Assembly (NCBI GenBank): GCA_021399435.1
Contig: JAJTUP010000019.1
Span: 310,001 to 374,000, forward strand
Length of the DNA: 64,000 nt
From: Diaporthe sp. PMI_573
Taxonomy: Eukaryota; Ascomycota; Sordariomycetes; Diaporthales; Diaporthaceae
Direction: 5' to 3'
Part shown: positions 11,466 through 21,681 of the stretch, one piece after another
How positions within the stretch are numbered: position 1 is the first letter of the stretch
Layout: every line of letters starts with the position of its first letter
Program-made: the position numbers and the translations under genes
Notes under the pieces: generated by a model
What the model was told of the DNA's origin: nothing
Seen by the model: only the letters and a program-made list of their open reading frames with translations
Databases searched by the model: none

Positions 11466-13573
11466 CTAACACTTCAAAGAAATGCCCTGCCGTGCCTCGC
11501 TCTCCCTGATTTCGAACGTGACCTGAGCATGCATGAAGATCGCCGAACATGCCGTGATGAGGAAGAGTATTCCTGTGAGGTCAACCGTCAGTCACCGCCC
11601 ATAGACATGGAATTTGTCAACAGAGAGGCAAATGCTTACCAGAGAAAGATTGGAAAATGCCGCTGAGTATACTCTGCAGCCCATCCAGCCCCAACGCGAA
11701 CCCGACGAGGTTGGCCGACGTCATCATCAGCATGTTCGCCACGGCCCCCAGGCCGCATACCATCCTGTACCGCGTCTCGTTTCCGCCGAACATCTTCTTG
11801 GTCACGACCATCCTTCCCAGCGCCTCGGGCAGGATGAACAACACTATGAGCCAGGCCCAGATGAGCAGGCGCAGCTTGATGTCATGCCAGAGCGCGACGA
11901 AGGTGAAGATGATCAGGTAGCCGGCGATGGACCGCAGGGACGAGTACAGCGTGGCGAATGACGCGCCGCCAAGGGGGATCCAGATGTAGCGGATGAGCCA
12001 CTTGTTGTACGAGCGGTGCCACCCGCGCCAGAAGGACAGGGTGGAGGGGTTGTTGGTGACACAGCGCACCATGTTCTCGGGCGGGTCGATGCCATCCATG
12101 AGGCTCCAAAGCCGGAAGAACCGCCAGGGCAGCAGCAACTTCAGCCAGATGATGATGAGGTTCTGGAAGCTCAGCAGCGAGAGCTGCGCGGGCGTGTAAG
12201 AGTCCCACACTGGCAGGGAGCTGTTGATGGCGCCGACGTAGACGAAGTGCAGGAGGAGCTCCATGCACAGCAGGCAGAGCAGAAACCGCACGGCGTATCG
12301 CGCGGTGCGGCTGGTCTCGATGCTGTGTGGGCGGTAACGGAGCTGGGAGATGTAGTCGTTGAAGGTGAGGATAGGCCCCGTGAGGTACAGCGGTGCGTAA
12401 AGCGCATAGGCAAGGTAGTTACGGAAGGAATAGTCTCGAGCAGAAGCGGGTATGGTCACGCGGTCCCGCTCCGAGAGAGCAGCTGGGTCGAGTTGTTTCT
12501 TCTTAGATCTGTCAGTGTCTCGTCTCAAGGCGCTGTGACGGGATGGAGATATGGGTTGCCTACCTCGATAGGGCTTGCGCCCCGGTAGTCCAGGCTCCAG
12601 TAGTAGTCCAGATTGAAGCTGATCAGCCTCAGGACGGTGATGTTGAATAGGACCTCCCAGCGCCCCATGATTCCGCCCCAGCTGTCCAACCACATGCCCC
12701 AATCCACGAGCCCGTTATGGACGGGCACTGTCCGGAGAAGGAAGGGGGAAGTGCCCGAAATCACCGCTGCTATGTCCCTATAGTGATACCCCTGGCATAG
12801 CTCGTTCGCAAATAGCGTGGCAATGTTGAACACCCAGGTTGCGGCCGGGACGAGCCTCCTCGGTAGTCCCGTTGCAATATTGTAGTTGATCCAAAGGATG
12901 GCGATCACCTTGAACATGGAGAAGCCGTGCAGCGCGGCGAGGAATATCATGGCAAAGGTGTAGTCGAAGGAAGCGCGCTGCTCGAGTCGGGCTTCGGCCT
13001 GGTCGGCGAGGGGGGTCTTGCCCTGAGGCGGGAGGGGCTTGAACTTGTTCCATAGCCTCCTCAATAATGGGTGGAAGACAAGCAGGAGGGCCAAGTATGG
13101 GACATTCTGTCGGAAGCTGCGGTACTGAGAGTCGGTATTATCCTAGGCAACGCTCTTAGTATGGTGTCTGGAGTAGCGCATCAATCCATGTCTGCTCACG
13201 ATCTTGCGCCCCGGAACCCAGCCATCTGTCAGCTTGTGCGCGTATTTATGGTACCGGGGGTCGGAAGCTTCCATCTGTCAGCATCGCTCTGGGCCGCAGA
13301 GTACTAGAGGGTCATACGTCTTGACACGGTATATGGAATCCACACCATCAGCGGCACACAAATGGCTATGACGCCCAGGTATAGGTAGAATTCCGGCGTG
13401 TTCCATTTCGAAGGCGCTGCCCTGCTGGCAATCTTTTCCTTTTGTGCATCCCTTACATCTTCTTCACCGCGCGAGTCGAGGACTGTCTTGTACGAGGTTG
13501 CAGATGGAGTCGTGAAGCGAGTGTCGAGCGTGTCGAGCGAGTAGACACTCCGAAGAAAGGAGAACGGGCTCAT
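11466..13573 (-). CDS. GUP1: MBOAT-family protein GUP1
   Basis: Five exons on the minus strand give 623 residues: 13573-13318, 13267-13200, 13142-12564, 12501-11640 and 11572-11466. Exon lengths sum to 624 codons including the stop. Joined, the protein matches Gup1: VSR-x-SDPRYHKY, GWVPGRKI, DNTDSQYRSF, then ASPIEKKQLDPAALSERDRV, and the MBOAT core with its catalytic His in VALWHDIK. The C-terminus EARQGISLKC is recovered only through the last small exon. Family knowledge: Gup1 is a multi-pass ER membrane O-acyltransferase that remodels GPI anchors, with effects on membrane composition and cell wall. Introns 1 and 3 appear to use AAG acceptors, because the nearer CAG directly follows the branch site. 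Intron 1's acceptor is the least certain join. Confidence 0.93.
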
Positions 13574-15253
13574 CGCGGACGCAGGCTCGGGGTCGACGCA
13601 GACACGGCTTGCTCAGATCATTGTCGAGAGAGGAGTTGTGGTTTGGGTGGTCGAACAGGTGTGGCCCGTTGGTGCCATGAAGTACAGTGTGTGTGTGTGG
13701 CGCGAGATGATGGATACGACAACGCCAGCCAGACACGAAATCCGTAAGGCTGAGGGAAACCCCCTTTCCAGAGGGCCCCGCCAATCGGGAGGTTCCAGGC
13801 GGCGCTGAGCCTAATTTTGGGGGATCGGCAGGAACTGGTACCGCAGCAGCGCAGCTGTGCAGCTCCAGATGCCACGTCCTGATGCCTCGGCTCGGCTCCA
13901 CGCCTTGGCAAGGGGAGCTTCGAGAACATTTCCAGAAGCCGTTCCCTTTCCCAAATCGGTCACATGCTCCTGGATGTCCTTTTCTTTTCTTCAAACGACT
14001 TGCATTGTTCCTGTTCGAGGGCTGGGAGTCGAGAGGGCTGTGAAGTTGAGGGCCTAAGGTATGAACAAACATGAAGTTCTAGTCTGCTTTGCCCTGTGTC
14101 CTCAATACTACTCACAGTCGGGAGAGCTATGTGCATCCCAGCTGTTCTGATCACGGAAGCAACAGGGCGCCAGAATCTCCGTTCCTACATTAATACGCTT
14201 GGGTTGAAGGGGGGTGAGATCCAGGACCCATGTACCTTCTTGCCATCATGCTTCATATGATTCATACCTAACACAGGCCATAGCTGAGGGCCAACTTTGA
14301 AGTGATGTGAAAGAAATTTCATAAAAACTGCCAACTGGATGCACACAAGAGATCAGGAGCATGCACGTACTGGCGAGTCTTTGCCTCTTCATACAACCAC
14401 CCAACCCGCCATAGAGCGATGTATTGGCGAGGTGGATGGCTATTCAGTGAAGGTCACTGTCTGTCTTTCAAGACCGCCCAGTTTGCCTAGTAGATGAACG
14501 GCATATCTATGAGGCATTGAGCAAGCTTGAGATACTCTGACAACCCTTCCCGTACTTTGAACATGGCGATCAAATGAAAGAATAATCTAGCGTAAGTGTC
14601 AGGTGCTTTGGTTTTGCTGTCAGGGGGAAGCAGACTTGATCTAGGGTGCAAAGTGGCTTCAAGCAGGGCATTTAAGCTGCTGGCAGCTACGATACATGTC
14701 CACGGCAGACAAATGGTGATCAGGCATTGTCCACTCCAGGAGCTGAAGCAAAGAAACAACATCAGCGTTCCATTGTGAATGCACAGAAGCTCGTTGGATC
14801 AATTGGAGCTGTTCTGCCCCCACCTCAGCAACCCTGGGGATTTGCATGCAGACAGGGCAGCTCAGCAGCTTCGAGCTCCCCACCTGCACTTGCAAGGGGA
14901 AACGGACCAATCACAATCGCCGACTGGTTGGATGTGTGCACGCCGCGGAGCCGCGTTCAACCTCCACCACTTTTCCCACCACCGCTTTCAGTCATTGACG
15001 CCTCTTGGTATCCCAACCTGACCGCCACCCAGCACTTCTCTGTCCGCATCGCCAGCGGAGGGCCAGCGCTTTCCGCCGACACTCTATCTCCAAACACCCT
15101 CTTTACTTCAGGCTTAGCCGTTCAGGCCGTGATCCGACCTGCTCCGTCGCATTCTCAGCCTTGCCTCCACCGGCCTGGCCCCGAGCCCGACGCCGCCCAG
15201 ACCCCGCGTCTCTTCTCATACACACTCAAATCGACACCGATTTCGAATCCAAA
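13574..15253. other. Divergent promoter region, GUP1 and TFIIS
   Basis: About 1.7 kb separates the divergent GUP1 (-) and TFIIS (+) start codons. Small frames occur on both strands but none looks like a protein; the longest, 202 codons at 13464-14072, partly overlaps GUP1 exon 1 antisense. A short GTGTGT tract lies near 13687-13698. I see no RNA gene. Confidence 0.5.
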
Positions 15254-16452
15254 ATGAGTGAGACTCAACTTGACGAGAGAGAGCTCGACGGCAAGGAGAT
15301 TGGACAGAGGGAGCTGGCCGAGAGGGAGCTTGCCGACAAGCTCGTCTCTTTTGCGAAGGCCGTGACCGGGGGAGAGCCAGACTCTACCATCCTTCGCATG
15401 CTCAGGGAGTTCGAGTCCTCGGACCCGCCAAGTGAGGATACTCTTCGTGTATGTATGGCCTACTCTAGAGTTATTGCGCTCTCCAGCGCAAGACACGGCT
15501 CAAGGACCTGCGAGAGAAGCTCTGGCACGATTGCTGTTGCTGGTCTCTTTGCCACCCACATCTAGACCCCGGACGCAGCAACAATTACTGATTCAAAACT
15601 TGGTGCAACAGAAAACCGGCGCCGGAAAAGTTGCAGGAAAGCTGCGCAGCAACAGTAACAAGGACATCTCCCAGCTCGCCATCAAGGTTGTCGAGAAGTG
15701 GAGGAAGAGCGTGGGCAACAAGAGCAACGCTAAGGGCGATGCGCGACTCAAGGCGAAAATGTCCTCGTCGCGCACCAGCACTCCGTCCAACACCGCTTCC
15801 CCCGGTCCTCCCCCAACGCCCTCCGCCAACCAGCCCTACCAGGGAGACACCGAGAAGCGCCACTTCAAGCTGGACAAGGTCGATCTCAAGCGCACCTCTT
15901 CCGACACCCGCAACAACTGCGTTGGTATGTTATACAATGGACTCGCCTACCGGTCCACCGACGCCGTCGAGGTGGTGGTCACAAAGGCTGTCGAGGTGGA
16001 GGCCGCCGCCTTCAAGCATTTCAAGGGCGAGGGTGCCGAGTACAAATCAAAGATAAAGTCCTTGTTTTCGAACCTCAAGGTCAAGAGTAACCGCGCGTTG
16101 GGACGCAGGGTCATGTCTGGCGACATCGCCCCCGCCGAGTTCGTCAAGATGACCCAGGACGAGCTCAAGTCCGAGGAGCACAAAGAGCGCGACAGCAAGC
16201 TTGAGAAGGAGAACATGAACAATGCCCATGTCCCTCAGCCCGAGAAATCCATCAGCGACGCTCTCACTTGTGGCAAGTGTGGCCAGAAGAAGGTCAGCTA
16301 CAGTCAGGCCCAGACTCGCAGTGCCGACGAGCCTATGACCACTTTCTGCGAGTGTCTCGTGTGTGGAAATCGTTGGAAGGTATGTGATCCCCGGAGAACC
16401 CGCCAAGCTTGCTGTACCAGCAGGCATGCTAACTCGCCCATAGTTCTCGTAA
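15254..16452 (+). CDS. DST1: Transcription elongation factor TFIIS
   Basis: Three exons, 15254-15448, 15612-16379 and 16444-16452, code for 323 residues. The first join gives EDTLRKTGAGKVAGKLRSN, as expected for the TFIIS N-terminal helical domain (LW domain). The last exon codes only Phe-Ser and the stop, completing the terminal CGNRWKFS. The domains in order are an N-terminal bundle (about 25-105), a Ser/Pro-rich linker, the central Pol II-binding domain (about 145-260), and a C-terminal zinc ribbon (CGKCG ... CLVCGNRWKF). The zinc ribbon's acidic hairpin is RSADEPMTTF, whose Asp-Glu pair enters the polymerase funnel and stimulates transcript cleavage in backtracked Pol II. Unusual is the first 25 residues, a charged repeat of EREL/KEIG/REL type ahead of the normal start of the domain. 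Confidence 0.95.
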
Positions 16453-16915
16453 GCACGAAACGGCAAACGGTGTGATTGATGATCCACGTAAAGCCTTGAA
16501 ACGTTGTGTTTTGAGTCTGATTATGGTCAAGATGAGTAGCTTCACCTGCATGCTCTATGGGCTGCTCTCTCAGTCTTTGCTCTCGAGGTCATTCATGAAA
16601 GGTGTTTGCGGCGTATCAGGAGGGAGCCACGGACAGGATAAGCTGATATCCAAGAGTGTGTTTTTTTTATTTGCGGCCCCGAAGTTGGCCCCTCGGTGTT
16701 TCTCCTTTCTTAAAACAGGGACCTAATTCTGGCATCTTCTACTGCACAAACTTGTGTCGCGTTCTCGCCCCAGGGGCTCAAGCATCTCGCAACGCACACA
16801 GATGGAGGTCTACTTTTTTTTTATTTCTTTCTTTTCTTTCAGAGACGTTCTGACGGTTTGACGTTTTGATGATAAAGAGACTAGCTGGAGCAGGGCTCAC
16901 GACGGGGCTATGTCC

Positions 16916-18304
16916 TCACCCGTCACGTCGCTCCAGCCCTAAGTGTGCAAGCAAATCTGAAGAATTATGCTCCTCATCCAGTCCCAACTCAGCGACCTTC
17001 TTGTAGAATTTGCTAAGATGCCTCTGTCCTGAATCGCACAGTATGGTAACGACCGTGCTCCCTTCAGGCAGGCTTAGAGCCGTCGCCGCTGCGCCGACGA
17101 GGTTGACGGCGCTGCTGCTGCCCGCGAATATGCCCTCGTTCTCGACCATCCAGCGCGCCATCCTGCAGGCCTGCTCGTCGGTGACCTTGACGGCGTCGTC
17201 GATGAGCTCCCTCCCGGCCTCGAAGTTCTCGGTGATGCGGTTGACCCCGACGCCCTCGACGATGGTGTCGACCTGCTGCCGGCGGCGGGTGCCCTCGCGC
17301 TCGGTGGGCGAGTACATGACGCCGTACTTGACCTTGTTGTACAGCCCGCTGCCCTGGGGGTCTGCGAGCACGACTTTCACAGCGTCGCCGAACCCGGCCT
17401 CCTCCTTGAGGTACCGGGCGACGCCGCTGATGGTGCCGCCGGTCCCCGCGCCGGCGACGAAGGCGGCGAGCACCCCTCCCGTCTGCGCGAAGATCTCGGG
17501 CCCCGTGCTGCGCAGGTGCGCCGTCCAGTTGGCCTCTGACTCGAACTGGTCGGCGAAGAAGCCGACGCTGCCGTCGCGCCATCTGCCCTCGTGCTCGGCG
17601 GCGCGGCGGCGGGCCAGGTTGACGAAGTGGTCCGGGCTCGTGATGGGGGCGACGGTGACGCGCTCGACGGTTGCGCCCAGCTGGCGCAGCAGGTCGCTCT
17701 TCTCGTGCGACTGGTCGTCGGGCATGCAGATGTGGCAGCGGTAGCCGCGGGCGCGGGCCAGCGTTGCGAGCGAGATGCCCGTCGACCCCACGGTGCCCTC
17801 GTAGATGGTGTCGCCCCTGTGCGGGACCAGGAGCCCCGCCTGCTCGGCGGTCAGGATCATGGACAGGGCGACGCGGTCCTTGGGCGAGCCGCCGCAGCCG
17901 TTCAGGAACTCGGCCTTTGCGAGGACGGTCCTCCCCAGCAGCGCCGACAGGGCCTTGAGGCGGATGAGCGGCGTGTGGCCGATGGTGGACTCGATGCCGT
18001 CGGAGATGACGGGCAGCCCCGCGCCCATCGCGTCTGCGAAGTTGTTGCCATCGTCGTGGTCCTCGAGCTGGACGGGGTCGCCGTAGAAGATGCTGCTGCG
18101 GCGGGGATCATATGTGAGGATGGATGCGTTTGAGTTGCGCCGCACGCGCGGCTGGCTCGACTTCTTCTTGGAGGCCTTGTACCTCCTTTCCAGGTCCGGA
18201 TAGACGTCCTTGAAGCCAAGGGTGACCAGTATGCCTGCAAAGAAGGCGACCGCGAGGGCTGCCGAGCCGTACAGGCTGGCGTGGTCCCTAAAGCCCAGAG
18301 GCAT
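16916..18304 (-). CDS. MCY1: MCY1-type cysteine synthase-like PLP enzyme, membrane-anchored
   Basis: A single exon of 462 residues starts at the ATG 18304-18302. Residues 11-31 form a hydrophobic anchor (YGSAALAVAFFAGILVTLGF), followed by a basic linker and then a fold-type II PLP domain from about 100. The PLP lysine is expected at K142 in GGSPKDR. The phosphate-binding glycine loop is GTGGTISG. The substrate loop, usually a GNTG-type sequence, reads TVGSTGIS. N-terminal anchor, length and altered loops fit yeast Mcy1 (YGR012W), a cysteine-synthase homologue at the mitochondrial outer membrane, better than soluble O-acetylserine sulfhydrylase. Catalysis of cysteine synthesis is not certain for this subfamily. 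It converges with TFIIS; the 463-bp gap 16453-16915 holds no gene. Confidence 0.88.
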   Translation of the reverse strand: MPLGFRDHASLYGSAALAVAFFAGILVTLGFKDVYPDLERRYKASKKKSSQPRVRRNSNASILTYDPRRSSIFYGDPVQLEDHDDGNNFADAMGAGLPVISDGIESTIGHTPLIRLKALSALLGRTVLAKAEFLNGCGGSPKDRVALSMILTAEQAGLLVPHRGDTIYEGTVGSTGISLATLARARGYRCHICMPDDQSHEKSDLLRQLGATVERVTVAPITSPDHFVNLARRRAAEHEGRWRDGSVGFFADQFESEANWTAHLRSTGPEIFAQTGGVLAAFVAGAGTGGTISGVARYLKEEAGFGDAVKVVLADPQGSGLYNKVKYGVMYSPTEREGTRRRQQVDTIVEGVGVNRITENFEAGRELIDDAVKVTDEQACRMARWMVENEGIFAGSSSAVNLVGAAATALSLPEGSTVVTILCDSGQRHLSKFYKKVAELGLDEEHNSSDLLAHLGLERRDG

Positions 18305-18663
18305 TGTGAGTCCAAGTGTAAATGGCGTCGCTTTGTGAGGACCCTGTGCCGTCTGTCTGCTTTTCTCTACCAGATCTCGTGTGTCATACGCCGACTCTGG
18401 ACATCTTTATGGATCATACGCCCCAGACTGATGCAGTGTTCAATAGCAATCAGATTTGTTTTGTTATTCCCAAAATTTCAGCCCGCCTCTAGCCGATTGC
18501 GGCATTGATGTAATGCGTTGTGAGGATTTATTGGACTTTAATGCCCCATAGCCCGTCCACCCATGTCCTTAGCCTGGAGCTGGGTTGCACCTCAAGGGGT
18601 CCGTCGTAGGTAGCTTCGGCCAATCACGCCTGTTCCCCTCCGACTGTTGAGTTTTTACTACGC
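18305..18663. promoter_or_regulatory. Upstream region of the MCY1-like gene
   Basis: This segment lies between the start of the minus-strand PLP enzyme and the outer left end of the island's inverted repeat. It should contain the promoter. No clear TATA box or other element can be singled out. Confidence 0.3.
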
Positions 18664-18788
18664 TGTCCCAACCGTCAATTTGCGACAAAACCACCAACCC
18701 CTACTTTTAGTTAAATCTTTTGTCAATTAGTTTACCCTATCTCTATTACTCTCTTCCCTCTACTTACAACAAAACCTTAACTATTATA
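18664..18788 (+). repeat. Left arm of island inverted repeat
   Basis: The arm begins TGTCCCAACC and ends TTAACTATTATA. It is paired with 25448-25575 in reverse orientation. The middle part is more diverged but can be aligned with mainly C/T changes. Inward of the arm, to about 19510, the DNA stays TA-rich and holds no gene. Confidence 0.65.
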
Positions 18789-19510
18789 TTTATCTATGTT
18801 AAACGGAAACGCTTGTATGGGCGCTGCACGTAGGGAGTTACCCTAGACTTAGCACTGGATTTCCTCTAAGTGCCCATGGGGCGTGCACGCCGGCAGATAA
18901 GTTTGGTGGCCGTAAGTCGATTTTTTGGGCTGTTTTAAGACCCTAACTTCGTATCTCTGCATTACCCTTATTTCTTACCCAAAAAGCATGTAACTTAGCT
19001 CATTAGATAGTCTGATTTCTGAAGTTTATCTGTATTTAGTTTGGTTACTGTCAGGGTTAGGGTTGGCTGGTTATTTAAAGCCAAAGATAGTGGGTCTGAG
19101 GGCCGAATTTTCCGGCCCCTCTATTTGCGCACCAGAGCCAACCCTCGCGTGCCCGCGGGTGAGACAATGTCGGAGGGACTGTGAGGAGGGCTGACAGAAG
19201 CCCACTCAAATTCAATACAAAGTTGTCCACCACACTCTCAAGCGTCCCAACAAGGCCTCCAGGCACCCTACTGCTACCTGACCCATTCGATCCACTAACC
19301 TTCAGAATATTATATTGATATATAGTAAATATAGTTAAAAAGTATATTAAATAGAAGATAATCTATATAAGATATTATGTTGATATATAGTAGTAATAGA
19401 TTTCTATGGAAACGTATATTTCAAGCGTGGTAAATCCCTAGGCATAGAGAAGAAGGCAGGGGTATGTTCCTTCTATACTTCTGTAATGACTAAGACTCAG
19501 GACTTGGTAT
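18789..19510. other. AT-rich non-coding DNA, left side of island
   Basis: This TA-rich sequence has no usable reading frame; the TATATAGTA-rich stretch at about 19310-19400 is the most extreme. It includes a short GGGTTAGGGTT near 19056-19066. I judge that too short to be a telomeric tract. Confidence 0.5.
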
Positions 19511-21340
19511 TCAATATCTAATGACAAATTTACGACGCCAAGCACTATCAATTGGCTCACGGGAGACCCCGTCCCAGTAGCACGCATCTTCAGGCTGCTT
19601 AGCATATCGACTGCCCATTACCAACTGCTCAGCCCGTTCTTTCAATTGTCGCTCTTCTTTAGTAATGCGTACCGTAAAATGCTCGACGGTGGAGTCCTTG
19701 TCCCGGAACCATGAGGTCCACTGCTCAGGCAGTACGATCTCGGCATAAAACCTCTTCAAGCCCTCATCACCCAACCCGGTCATTGGGCCCAGGATGCGGG
19801 CATATGCCTGCAGGACCTCGCGTGCCTCGGGCCTCATCATGTCCTCACGAGCCCCGGCATAGTCTATTATGGGTGCACCGTACATGGTCATACGTATGGT
19901 CAGGCCTTCTAGGTTCATCTTCTCCTTGATGAAGCAAACGGTCTCCACCCAGTCGCGTAATGCCGGACAGCCTTCTAGTGGCCACTCCTGGTTGTACGGT
20001 GGGAAAGTCACTTCCAGGGAGCGTATCAGGTGTAGGCAGTCAACAGGTACGACTCCCCTTAGAAAATCGCTGATGGCAAAACGATCATACGGATAGAGTG
20101 GCATACCAGGCGTGTGGTAAGGAGTCTCCGATTTGTAGTCATGGACAACGAATCGATTACCAGTGAAGAAGACCGCTTGTGCATCTCTGTACAGCGTGCG
20201 GCAGACGAGGAAAAGGTCAGTCGGTAGACTCCAGCACTGACAGTTGAACGAGAAGGCCGCGTGGCGAACGCGACAGAAACATCCGACCCGTTGCCAGGGG
20301 TCAACAAATCTTGGTGGTCTGATGCCAATCCGGCATTTTCGGAATTGACATCCACTGTGTAACTGCGGCGGGCAATCGCCAACAATGCAGTTTATAAGTG
20401 TGGGGATATATCCCCTGCGCTGTCTGGTCCATCTGACTTCCCTCCAAGGTGTTATGAGGTTAGTGTATTTGAGAATGCGAAAGCGTATTTCCCGGGGAAG
20501 ACTCATGAATTTCGAATCCGCTCCAACAGCCATAGTGTTCGGAGTCAATGCCAACTCTTCGCGGTCGACTATCCCCAAAGCTCTAAGGACCGTTTCTCGA
20601 GCAATCTCCTTCAGCTCAGGATGCGGTGTTCTACCGAGTCTAACATGGCAGCCTTTCAACGGTGATAGATTGATAAGTGGCGCCATAGTTAGTCTCGCTG
20701 CTAAAGGCGTATTCTCATGTTCAGGGTCAAAGTCGCATACAAGTGAAATACTGAGACGTTCCGGCGTAATTCGAGACCAAATGTAAGCAGCGGTGAGCCT
20801 CCACTCGGCAAACAGAGAGGCTGCTGAGTCGTCCAAGGGCCGCAGTGCCTCGCCAGGCAAGTCCGCGTGGCGCTCCTGGCAAAATTTGAACGAGGCGCGA
20901 TTTGGCCAAGCGCCCACCGCATCCTCGCAGCAGTCAAAGCATTCTTCATAATGGCAGGATGCTTCATTGAGCACAACTTTAAGCTCCCTTAGAGACGAGA
21001 GAGATACATCCCTCAGGTTTCGCACTCGACGGAGAGACCCTGCACTCTTGTACGAGATCTCGAAGACGTTGGAAGAATAAAGCACTTCGGCAACCTCCTC
21101 ATAGATTGTGCGACATGATAGGAGCAGTGAGTGGAACCTCATGAGTTCCCGTTTGTTCCGCCTGTCGAGGCGGAATTGAAAGCGCAAGCCCCCCAGTGCA
21201 GGATGAATGTGGGGGTAAATACGATGCCGTACAGCGGGGGGAAGTCGGAGGATTGGAGGGACTCGGGCGTCTTGTGACCCCTGCATACTTGATGGTATGA
21301 TATGTGGCATGCGAGAGAGCTTCAATGGCGGTGAGTGCAA
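19511..21340 (-). CDS. Protein with two F-box-like N-terminal-type domains
   Basis: A single exon of 609 residues starts at the ATG 21340-21338. It has two similar halves. Each opens with an F-box-like motif: PPILRLPPAVRHRIYPHI at about 28-45, and KFMSLPREIRFRILKYTNLI at about 277-296. Each continues with the pattern common in fungal F-box-like expanded families: an LLLSCRTIYEEVAEVLY segment in the first half and LFLVCRTLYRDAQAVFF in the second. The second half also has a Cys-rich stretch (about 320-370: CPPQLHSGCQFRKC, GCFCRVRHAAFSFNC). Known F-box proteins link substrates to SCF ubiquitin ligases; no substrate can be named. The gene sits in the island between AT-rich DNA and an intact transposon, yet its frame is whole and not obviously RIP-damaged. 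Confidence 0.8.
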   Translation of the reverse strand: MHSPPLKLSRMPHIIPSSMQGSQDARVPPILRLPPAVRHRIYPHIHPALGGLRFQFRLDRRNKRELMRFHSLLLSCRTIYEEVAEVLYSSNVFEISYKSAGSLRRVRNLRDVSLSSLRELKVVLNEASCHYEECFDCCEDAVGAWPNRASFKFCQERHADLPGEALRPLDDSAASLFAEWRLTAAYIWSRITPERLSISLVCDFDPEHENTPLAARLTMAPLINLSPLKGCHVRLGRTPHPELKEIARETVLRALGIVDREELALTPNTMAVGADSKFMSLPREIRFRILKYTNLITPWREVRWTRQRRGYIPTLINCIVGDCPPQLHSGCQFRKCRIGIRPPRFVDPWQRVGCFCRVRHAAFSFNCQCWSLPTDLFLVCRTLYRDAQAVFFTGNRFVVHDYKSETPYHTPGMPLYPYDRFAISDFLRGVVPVDCLHLIRSLEVTFPPYNQEWPLEGCPALRDWVETVCFIKEKMNLEGLTIRMTMYGAPIIDYAGAREDMMRPEAREVLQAYARILGPMTGLGDEGLKRFYAEIVLPEQWTSWFRDKDSTVEHFTVRITKEERQLKERAEQLVMGSRYAKQPEDACYWDGVSREPIDSAWRRKFVIRY

Positions 21341-21386
21341 AAAGAAGGTTGGAAAAGAAGGTTGGAAAAGAAGGTTGGAAAAGGAG
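21341..21386. repeat. Short tandem repeat in 5' region of F-box-like gene
   Basis: A 14-bp unit (AAAGAAGGTTGGAA) is repeated about three times just upstream of the F-box-like start codon, probably in its 5' UTR. The repeats are nearly perfect. Confidence 0.75.
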
Positions 21387-21519
21387 GATGGAGAGCTTGG
21401 AAGGAAGGCGGCACGGTGTGAAAGTTGAGGTCAGAAGGATCTATGTTTGTTGGTTTTGGGGTTTGGTTTTGGGGTCTTGAACTCCGTCGACCGTTGCCGA
21501 GATCAGATTACTAATCATA

Positions 21520-21562
21520 ACGTCCCCGGCCCGGCTTCCGCCCCCCCCCTGATTCCGCCCCC
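21520..21562 (+). repeat. Left terminal inverted repeat of the pogo-type element
   Basis: It is identical to the reverse complement of 23328-23370 over 43 bp. Within it, TTCCG plus nine C occurs twice, so the repeat has an internal tandem structure that may form duplicate transposase contact sites (inference). Confidence 0.93.
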
Positions 21563-21603
21563 CCCCACATCCGCGTTCACGCGTGTACGCGTCTGCCCCC
21601 ACC

Positions 21604-21613
21604 CTATATAAAC
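21604..21613 (+). promoter_or_regulatory. TATA-like box of the transposase gene
   Basis: CTATATAAAC lies about 75 bp upstream of the transposase ATG, just inside the left inverted repeat. Its placement suits a core promoter carried by the element itself. Confidence 0.5.
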
Positions 21614-21681
21614 TCAACCATATCTTTCCGAGAGAATTTTTTCTGGTCACCAAACTTCTTCCAAGCATCAACCTAGTCATC

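Noticed and set aside
13464..14072. 202-codon minus-strand frame upstream of GUP1
   Set aside because: It overlaps GUP1 exon 1 in another frame and has random composition.
15487..15596. Alternative second exon of TFIIS starting after CTCCAG at 15486
   Set aside because: It gives a cysteine-rich nonsense stretch and a stop codon; joining 15448 to 15612 restores the known TFIIS sequence pattern.
18640..18664. Target-site duplication for the 6.9-kb island
   Set aside because: The bases flanking the two arms (ACTACGC and TTTTATGA) do not match, so no duplication can be claimed.
19050..19070. Telomere-like GGGTTAGGGTT
   Set aside because: Fewer than two complete repeat units; too short to be a telomere remnant.
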